Shown here in pieces: positions 57,701 through 64,000 of a stretch of DNA of 64,000 nt (its first letter is position 1; each line of letters starts with the position of its first letter). The translations under genes were made by a program, and so were the position numbers. The stretch is from the NCBI RefSeq assembly GCF_001625305.1, contig NW_017804598.1:414392-478391 (forward strand). Reading direction: 5' to 3'. Origin of the DNA: Branchiostoma belcheri (taxonomy: Eukaryota > Chordata > Leptocardii > Amphioxiformes > Branchiostomatidae). The notes under the pieces are model-generated. The model saw only the letters and a program-made list of their open reading frames with translations, made no database searches and was not told the origin of the DNA.

Positions 57701-58982
57701 TAGTGTTTAACCTTCATCAGACCAAGTCCTTTGGCAAAACAGTTAAAAGCTGCAAACGTAGCAGTTTTGACTTCCTTGTCAATAACCACAAAGCAGAGTT
57801 ATGTACAGGAAGACATTTCACTGTTCACTTTGTCTTCACGGTAGCAAAATTTCAGGGTCTGGACATGTTCATGCAACTCAATGTTCACAGTGGCAGGAAG
57901 GAGGAGGGGGGGCAAATTATTTATTAATGATGATGAATTTATGGTACAGATTGAAATAAAAACTGTGGACATAGAGAAAATCAGGAATTACAGTAAGCTG
58001 TTGGAAGTTGTTCTGCTGGAATGACAGTTTCATAACATGGTACTACTGCCAGATTCTGACCTAAATCTTTAATTTTGGACATAGAGATACCTGTAGGTTA
58101 CTGAAGGTTAATTGCTGCTTCTTTGCCCATCACAGATAAAACTCTGGGACCTGCGTGTGCAGAGGTGCATGCTGGACTACCCCGGCCATGTGAACCAGTA
58201 CGCCCACCTCCCTGTCATTGTGGATTCTCAGGAAAACTTTATTTTTGCAGGTAGGGAAATTGATATGGACAACTGTATAATTTTTTAAACGTTGCTCTCA
58301 TTTTCCAATCAGGATAGTGTTAGTGCATATTAGACATTTTGGGCATAGAAATGTTGTATCCTATTGCTGATGCTCACTTCAAGTCTGAATGCAATCTGTA
58401 CAGCACTTTGGTCTCTTTTGCCTTCATTTCTAATGACTGTACACTTTCAACACGCATTGCAATAAGCAGTTTCCTACCCTTTTCTATGACCAAAGTAACT
58501 ACAGTATTTTGCATCCCTATCCTTTATATTTTCATTGTCAGTGACATCTATTTATCTTGTCACTACTTTTCTCTGACTGACAGATGAACTTTTCACTGAA
58601 AAAGAAGTCTAACCCAAAAAATTACAGTCTATAGCCATCCTTTAGACTGGAATGGTCACATTATGTTTGTATCGTGCTTCAATGTTTATCCTTTTCCAGT
58701 TTCTTAGAATTTGCAAGCAAACTTGAATGTACTATATTTGATTACTGCATGCTTGTGTTGTTCTGTTGTGCAGTTGGTCAGGACTGTCACACCCGTATGT
58801 GGAACCTGCATGATGGACAGCTGCTGAGGACCATCCCCTCCCTCCACCCCTCCTCCACCTCCCAGACATCCAGACCTACCATTGCCTTCTCCTGGGGCTG
58901 GGGTGGGGAGGGGGGCACCCCGGGGCTACTCATGGGCATCAAGGACGAGTTGTACTGGTACAAGCTTGGACTATCTGATTGA
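51784..58982 (+). CDS. DCAF4: DCAF4 (WDR21), WD-repeat receptor of CUL4-DDB1
   Basis: Fourteen coding exons fit in phase: 51784-52485, 52860-53021, 53540-53634, 54061-54163, 54639-54700, 54928-55009, 55390-55439, 55663-55751, 56329-56433, 56887-56984, 57525-57695, 58136-58250 and 58774-58982 carry most of it, giving about 680 residues. DCAF4 is a WD40 protein that presents substrates to the CUL4-DDB1 ubiquitin ligase. Recognition rests on IPGFYYDPKKKKYFRILPGH, ESSVCCLRLLQDENYL, ASDMQGKIKLWDLR, AVGQDCHTRMWNLHDGQLLR and the TPGLLMGIKDELYWY end. The first exon is a 234-residue hydrophilic, Arg/Ser/Gln-rich extension longer than the vertebrate N-terminus. The ATG at 51784 follows an acceptor, so a non-coding exon lies upstream. 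The splice between exons at 55439 and 55663 is the least certain. A second copy of the last exon lies at 60175-60383. Confidence 0.92.
54366..54483. repeat. Foldback element, GCCTGATTACCAGAC type
   Basis: The arms 54366-54394 and 54451-54483 are inverted copies with a small indel (AGCCTGATTACCAGACATAT and its complement). It lies in a DCAF4 intron just after a donor site. Confidence 0.75.
55495..55640 (+). mobile_element. SINE fragment (3' part)
   Basis: It shares the 3' SINE block GGGGAGGTAAAAGG-GG-AGAAG, GCCCTGTGGATTAACA-TCCAC and TGCCCCTACAGCCTG with the copies near 60600 and 63300. It lies in a DCAF4 intron and has no tRNA-like head. Confidence 0.55.
55812..55942. repeat. Foldback element, GCCTGGATGCCAGAC type
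   Basis: The 21-base arms 55812-55833 and 55922-55942 are inverted copies (GCCTGGATGCCAGAC core). The terminus resembles that of 54366-54483, so both may belong to one MITE superfamily. It follows the DCAF4 exon ending at 55751. Confidence 0.8.
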
Positions 58983-59084
58983 AGGATGATACAATGTACA
59001 TGATTGTACATGTACAAACAAAAGGCAACTTCTCCTGCCTTTGTGGCATCAAATTGAGAGCGGATGGTCGAGCAGACGAGATCA

Positions 59085-59229
59085 AGAGTATGTGGGTTCG
59101 GTTCCTGGCATTCCTAGACATTGTGTCCTTTGGAAATGCCTACACTATATGTACTTTCCCCACACCACCCAGGTGCAAAATGCCCGACTTCAGTTGGGGA
59201 GGTAAAAGGCAGTGGAAGAAGAGGGATGA
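59085..59229 (+). mobile_element. tRNA-derived SINE, cut by the gap
   Basis: It has a B-box-like GGTTCGGTTCC after a tRNA-like head beginning near 59056, then AATGCCTACACTATATGTAC and GGGGAGGTAAAAGGCAGTGG. It stops at the N run. The complete version is at about 60470-60690. Confidence 0.6.
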
Positions 59230-59249
59230 NNNNNNNNNNNNNNNNNNNN
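59230..59249. other. Assembly gap of 20 Ns
   Basis: Sequence before the gap (58742-59229) is repeated almost exactly at 60143-60629. The gap begins inside the SINE, and the second copy carries the SINE through to its end. Confidence 0.95.
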
Positions 59250-60124
59250 GTTGGTTCTCGGATTCGCCTCTTCGTTTTTTCTGATTTAGCAAAAAAAAAA
59301 AAATTGATTCTGGTCCTGAATCAACTGAAAAATGTTCATGTTTTGCCCCCAACAGTTGAGGAAAGTCCTTTTCTTCCTAGTTGTTACAGTTTTCCCATCT
59401 ATCATTGCAGTGGTTTGATTAAAAGTTCAAAATTCAATGTTTAAATTTTAACCCAGCCTTTTGTGTTGACTCCATGGCTCATTTTGTAGCATTTAAGCCT
59501 ATAATAGGATGCCTAGACCTGTTTTTATTACCTTCGCCAAGAATTGGAGAAGGTTATGTTTTCCTGGCCGTGTGTGTGTGTGTCTGTGTGTGTGTCTGTC
59601 AACAGCATAACTCGAGAAAGCTTAGATGGATTATCTTGATATTTGGTAGGTGGGTAGGTCTTGATGAGAGCTCGAACTGATTAGATTTTGGGCCCCCTGG
59701 CTGCTTGTCATGGTACTGCAGCTGAACTTCCGGTTTTGATATCTCATGATCCAGACATGCTAGGGTGACGAAATTTGGATGGCAGGTAGCTCTTGTGCTG
59801 GGAAAGAAGTGACGTGAGTTTGGGCCCCCTAGTTGCTTTCTCTAGAACTGCAGGGGGGTTTAAAGGACAAATGTTTAAAGGAGGATAACTCAAGAACCGA
59901 TTGATGGATCATGATTTTTGGTATGTAGGTAGCTTGAGTAATGCTTGACATAATGATATTACAATTATGCAAATATGGATGTAATTTGCATAATTAATGA
60001 GGAAATTCTTTTAATCAGCTGCATTCCATGATAGGAAGTTCAAGCTTGCGACATATGTTATTAATTTTTATTTTTTTTCGCCCTGTCGCTTCATATTTTT
60101 TCTGAAAAAATCCGAGAACCAACA
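59250..60124. mobile_element. TIR-bounded element between the two last-exon copies
   Basis: It starts GTTGGTTCTCGGATT at the gap and ends AATCCGAGAACCAAC, a perfect 15-base inverted terminus. Inside lies a modular repeat at about 59525-60010, with hairpin ACCTTCGCCAAGAATTGG-AGAAGGT, a TG tract, AGCATAACTCGAGAAAGC and GATAACTCAAGAACCG. No transposase frame was seen, so it is non-autonomous, or the modular repeat inserted in it. The left boundary is uncertain because it touches Ns. Confidence 0.65.
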
Positions 60125-60174
60125 AATTAAATTGGTGTGGCCTTACTGCATGCTTGTGTTGTTCTGTTGTGCAG

Positions 60175-60383
60175 TTGGTCAGGACTGTCACACCCGTATG
60201 TGGAACCTGCATGATGGACAGCTGCTGAGGACCATCCCCTCCCTCCACCCCTCCTCCACCTCCCAGACATCCAGACCTACCATTGCCTTCTCCTGGGGCT
60301 GGGGTGGGGAGGGGGGCACCCCGGGGCTACTCATGGGCATCAAGGACGAGTTGTACTGGTACAAGCTTGGACTATCTGACTGA
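60175..60383 (+). pseudogene. DCAF4: Second copy of the last DCAF4 exon
   Basis: It has the same acceptor (GTTGTGCAG), the same 69 codons from GQDCHTRMWNLHDGQLLR to KLGLSD, and the same stop as 58774-58982. Differences are mostly outside the coding part. It is either the other allele placed in series at the gap or a tandem terminal exon; the AATAAA at 60773-60778 lies downstream of this copy. Confidence 0.8.
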
Positions 60384-60469
60384 AGGACAATACAATGTAC
60401 ATGATTGTACATGTACAAACAAAAGGCAATTTCTCCTGCCTTTGTGGCATCAAATTGACGAGCGGATGG

Positions 60470-60690
60470 TCGAGCAGACGAGATCAAGAGTATGTGGGTT
60501 CGGTTCCTGGCATTCCTAGACATTGTGTCCTTTGGAAATGCCTACACTATATGTACTTTCCCCACTCCAACCAGGTGCAAAATGCCCGACTTCAGTTGGG
60601 GAGGTAAAAGGCAGTGGAAGAAGAGGGATGACCCACTGCCCCTATGGCTTCAAAAATGCTATGGGACTAACTTTACCTTTTACTGCCCTA
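60470..60690 (+). mobile_element. tRNA-derived SINE, complete copy
   Basis: The copy contains a tRNA-like head (GAGCGGATGGTCGAGCAGA), the B-box-like GGTTCGGTTCC, and the conserved 3' block ending CCACTGCCCCTATGGCTTC. It immediately follows the second DCAF4 last exon and may contribute to the 3' untranslated region. Confidence 0.65.
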
Positions 60691-60772
60691 TTATCTAGCA
60701 TGTGGAGGGGGGAGCTAGTATGAATGGTAAGGCATCATCTTTGATATTTCTGTACCTTGAGAGAAAATATTC

Positions 60773-60778
60773 AATAAA
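60773..60778 (+). terminator. Candidate DCAF4 polyadenylation signal
   Basis: AATAAA lies about 390 bases after the stop of the second last-exon copy and about 1.8 kb after the first. Confidence 0.45.
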
Positions 60779-61856
60779 CAACATGATATCTTCCTCTTTA
60801 CATCATGGTTTGTTCCCAGTTCATTTAATTAACAACAGTTATGACTTCCATCCTTATTTTGCACTTATAACCATTCACACATAAAAAGACAGAAGATGTA
60901 ACTACCAGTATTGGTACTACTGTCCACTCTAAAGTCATGCAAAGTACCAAATCTAGTAATCGAAAACTACATCAAACAAAGGTACTTACTTAAATATACA
61001 TTTGTAACTTGTAAGTTTATAGATCCTAGACATGGGTAGGATTACTGTAAAGACTGAATGAGTTACAATAATTTACAGTTACATCAGATCAGTTACTTAC
61101 ACACATGTACATAATTATCTGATAGACATTTTTTTCTACAATATGCTCTCTTTTTCCCTCCCGTGGAATATTTAAGGAATTTTGCTGTTGTATTCTTGTG
61201 TTCTTTATGTTGCTTTTTGTCTTCAATTCTGTGTCATTACAGATGTAGCACCATGTGGAAATTAGTTAAAACCTTTTCTACCTTCCCAATTTATCTTACT
61301 CAAACTACCTATCTCCCTTTGCTAATCTTCTTTATTTTTGGTCCATGTTAAAAGTGTATAAACAGCAACACAAGTTGTCTGAAGTAAGAGATAGCCGTAA
61401 CTGAAGCTAAAAAATTGGTTTAGGTACACAGCACTAGTAACAGGATATACTATACCATTACCAATGAGAAATGTAGTTAGCCACCTTTTCCTAAAGCAAC
61501 AACCAAATTGTGAAAGTCAGCACCAAAGAGCAAATGCAAGGATTTTATACAATGTCATGTACTTTCAACCAAGAGGATTATATCTGTTTTATCAAGAAAT
61601 ACTATAATATAATACTAAATATTTTGTAAACTAAAACAATAAGAATTTTCAATGCAACAACAACTAGTATCTCTCAAATACATTATAGGCTGTAATACCT
61701 TCTCCAGACATTTTACTCCTCAAAAGCTAGCTTTCAGTAAATTGTTACTCTTCCCAAAAGCAGGGCTCAAAACATCAACTGCAGTGCAGGAAAAATTGGA
61801 GCTGTGTAGGTATTTCAGGTGTGTTTATACCTATGACATGCTGTTGTATATGGACT

Positions 61857-61862
61857 TTTATT
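61857..61862 (-). terminator. Candidate ZFYVE1 polyadenylation signal
   Basis: AATAAA on the minus strand lies about 225 bases beyond the ZFYVE1 stop codon. Confidence 0.45.
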
Positions 61863-62082
61863 TTCTGCATCAATAATAATGACTTACTACTAATGAAGTA
61901 AGAAAGAAATAATAGCAATTGTTTGTGAACAGTTTTCATTATGAATTCTACTATGATCCATACTTTCTATAAATTCTGAGTGGTGAAGGTACAATTTGTC
62001 TTGTGCAGGTAATTTTACATTTACCTGCACCATACCATGCAGAATTAAAAGCATTTCGAGCCCTGCAAATGCCTTGTACATT

Positions 62083-63611
62083 CTACAAGTTGCCACTTTT
62101 CCTGTTACATTCGTTGCACACTCTGACGGGATGGTCCCACCCCCTGGAGGGGACGGGGCGCCGCGCCATGGAGCACTCGTCACAGAACCCATTTCCACAG
62201 GCCCGGCAGTGGTGCTTGGACATGGCGGGGTCAAACTCCGTCTGGCAGCCGTGACAGGCCACGATCTCGCTGTCCGCTACCCAGTACGCAGGGCGGGCTG
62301 CGTCCACCATCAGGCCTGCAAGGGGGGGGGAGAATGAACAAGAATGAACAAGAAACTCATCATAGGTAAGGTTCACATACTGTAAATTGTTTTACGTTTG
62401 CAGGGACTTCATTTCATGGTAAGAGGGAAAAGGAGGCACTCACAATTTTAATTTTTCAAATTCATGCTTGAAGGAATATGGTACAGTTACATTCAAACAC
62501 TGCAAATTTTTGCATGATTTCTAGTACTGCTACAGTAAGTAACTGTAACAGTAACAGTCATACATGAGGCACATACTGGGTACTCTCTCATTCCACCATA
62601 TCTTCAAATTTGAAAATGTGGACATTTACAGCCAATTAAATACCTGCAGAGACTACAATTACTGTTCAATTGCCCCTCCCCCTAGATGAAGAGACAACAC
62701 AGCCTACCAAGTGGATAGTTGATGGCAGTGGCAGCCACTCCCAGAGTGCTCTGCATGACCTCTCCGACCTTGCGCACCATGACGGTCTTGTCGGTGCTCC
62801 CCTCCCCCTCCTCAGCCGGGATGACCTCCGTGCCTTCAGAAACATGGGGTTCACCTAAGTCAGTTGCAAGATGGGGAATAAATCCGTCTGGGGAGTCAAG
62901 GGATGGACACGTCAACAAACAAAGGTAAACTTCATCAACACTCATCCACCATACACCCTAACCTGACTTTAACCATGACAATGGCACAATATTTACTACA
63001 AGTCCAGGACACAGCAGCTAAAATAGGTTTGGTCCCTAGGCTATTTGTCACTGAGATCAGATGGAAAGTTCGCTTGCTACTGTTAAAGGAGTACAGTGTG
63101 TAGAAACTGATATTTTTACACTTAGCAACTTTAACATGAGTGACATTGAGTGGCTAGGTCAACATAGAGAGGTCACAGGTATCCTGACATTCCTGGCTAG
63201 ACGTTTTGTCTTTCAAAAAGGCAATTTACATGACTGTCCTTACTCCACTCAGGTGTAAAATGCTTTAACTGGGGAGTGGAAGGACAGGGATGAGCTCTGC
63301 CTCAAATTACCGTGCCCTGGACAACGGATCAACAATCCACTGCCCTTATGGCCTCAAAATGGCTACGGACTACCTTTATCCTTATCTTTACACCAACCAT
63401 CCACCCTGTGTCACCTATATCTTAAATTCCTACCAGCTTGTGTTCTCTCCTTGTAGCAGGACTCACACACCCGTACAGGAGCCTCCCCCCAGCCCCGCTC
63501 TGGTACAGGCAGCTGCTTGGACGAACACTCGTCACAGAAGCCCTGTCCGCAGGCCCGGCAGTGGTGCTTCGTCTCTGTGGGCTCAAACTCATGCTTACAA
63601 CCCTGGCATTT
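62083..63611 (-). CDS. ZFYVE1: ZFYVE1 (DFCP1), 3' exons with tandem FYVE domains, partial
   Basis: Three minus-strand exons fit in phase: 63611-63434, 62854-62708 and 62315-62083 with the stop. The gene continues past the right edge, so the N-terminal region is missing. DFCP1 binds phosphatidylinositol 3-phosphate and marks omegasomes and lipid droplets. The first FYVE (partial) has KCQGCKHEFEPTETKHHCRA and PVRVCESC. The linker KVGEVMQSTLGVAATAINYP matches the family linker, and the second FYVE has AYWVADSEIVACHGC, KHHCRACGNGFCDEC and HPVRVCNEC. The WxxD, (R/K)HHCRxCG and RVC signatures that bind PI3P are present in the second domain; the WxxD of the first would be in the next exon upstream. 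The protein ends RKSGNL. Confidence 0.95.
63147..63380 (+). mobile_element. SINE, diverged copy in ZFYVE1 intron
   Basis: It keeps GAGTGGCTAGGTCAAC (A-box-like), a decayed B-box region ending CCTGACATTCCTGGC, and the 3' block CACTGCCCTTATGGCCTC. It is oriented opposite to the host gene. Confidence 0.55.
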
Positions 63612-64000
63612 CTGAAAGGCAGTAAATGTACATGTCAGTGGTACTACTGTATAAAGAAAATAACGCAGCACACTTATTGAGAAGAGTAGGGGTGACCAAG
63701 TACCAAGTGTAAGTGTGCTTGGCTAAATATGCGAGCCATAACCGCATCACACCAGTAGCTGCTCAAAAAGCATCAGCTGATGATGACAAAAGAAATTAAC
63801 CAAAGAAGAGAGTTATTAATATGAAACTCAGCTTGGTATAGCAAGTTGACACATTCAGTTGGATTGTTCACTTTTGAATTAAAAATAAAACATGAAAGTC
63901 AATTCTTTTCAAAATGTATTAGTCTGTGTAAATCTGTCCATGGCTGCTGGAAATGTTATTCAGTCAGGCTAGTTTTTATACTAAAACTAGTAGTAGTAAA
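63612..64000. other. ZFYVE1 intron running off the window
   Basis: No exon was seen between the acceptor at 63611 and the window edge. The sequence is AT-rich without obvious repeats. Confidence 0.5.

Larger units (their letters stand above)
60691..62082. other. Intergenic between convergent DCAF4 and ZFYVE1
   Basis: No exon was found in this AT-rich stretch. AATAAA at 60773-60778 (+) suits DCAF4, and AATAAA on the minus strand at 61857-61862 suits ZFYVE1. Confidence 0.5.

Noticed and set aside
59056..59110. A functional tRNA gene
   Set aside because: A- and B-box-like sequences are present, but no cloverleaf can be formed, and the sequence continues into the SINE body.
1..64000. CRISPR arrays, operons or prokaryotic mobile elements
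   Set aside because: The window is clearly eukaryotic; tandem arrays here lack the repeat-spacer pattern.

Overview
This is eukaryotic, intron-rich DNA, most likely from a lancelet (Branchiostoma-type invertebrate chordate). The evidence is short coding exons with GT/AG borders and short introns, a chordate-like gene set (DCAF4, ZFYVE1, a polysialyl-type sialyltransferase, a PIM kinase), a high density of short foldback transposons, and unmerged diverged copies beside every run of Ns, as expected from a very heterozygous diploid assembly. The species call is inference. I rebuilt exons by hand from reading frame, splice motifs and intron phase; transcript evidence was not available.

Layout. 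1-4300: gene-free, with decayed repeated blocks. 4564-6254 (-): three-exon gene for an unrecognised cysteine-cluster protein. 9649-10647 (+): intronless PDIK1L/STK35-like pseudokinase with a C-terminal membrane anchor. 12296-28197 (-): two complete four-repeat annexin cores separated by a Pro-rich and Glu-rich linker, either one eight-repeat annexin or two tandem genes. 28739-38870 (-): nine-exon CFAP97/Hemingway-domain ciliary gene. 41426-43697 (-): complete four-exon ST8Sia-like sialyltransferase. 47158-50083 (+): PIM-like kinase whose glycine-loop and VAIK segment is duplicated in frame. 51784-58982 (+): DCAF4 (WD-repeat substrate receptor of CUL4-DDB1), with a second copy of its last exon at 60175-60383. 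62083-63611 (-): the 3' end of ZFYVE1 (DFCP1), with its tandem FYVE domains; the gene continues beyond the window.

The genes do not form one pathway. DCAF4 and ZFYVE1 converge tail to tail, the arrangement I recall from human 14q24, so this looks like ancient microsynteny. The rest of the sequence is filled by mobile-element remains: about ten foldback (MITE-like) elements, a tRNA-derived SINE family, hairpin-ended modular repeats, microsatellites and a 44-bp minisatellite. All three assembly gaps are flanked by near-identical sequence, so they probably mark unmerged alleles; this duplicates an annexin exon, part of the PIM exon and the last DCAF4 exon.
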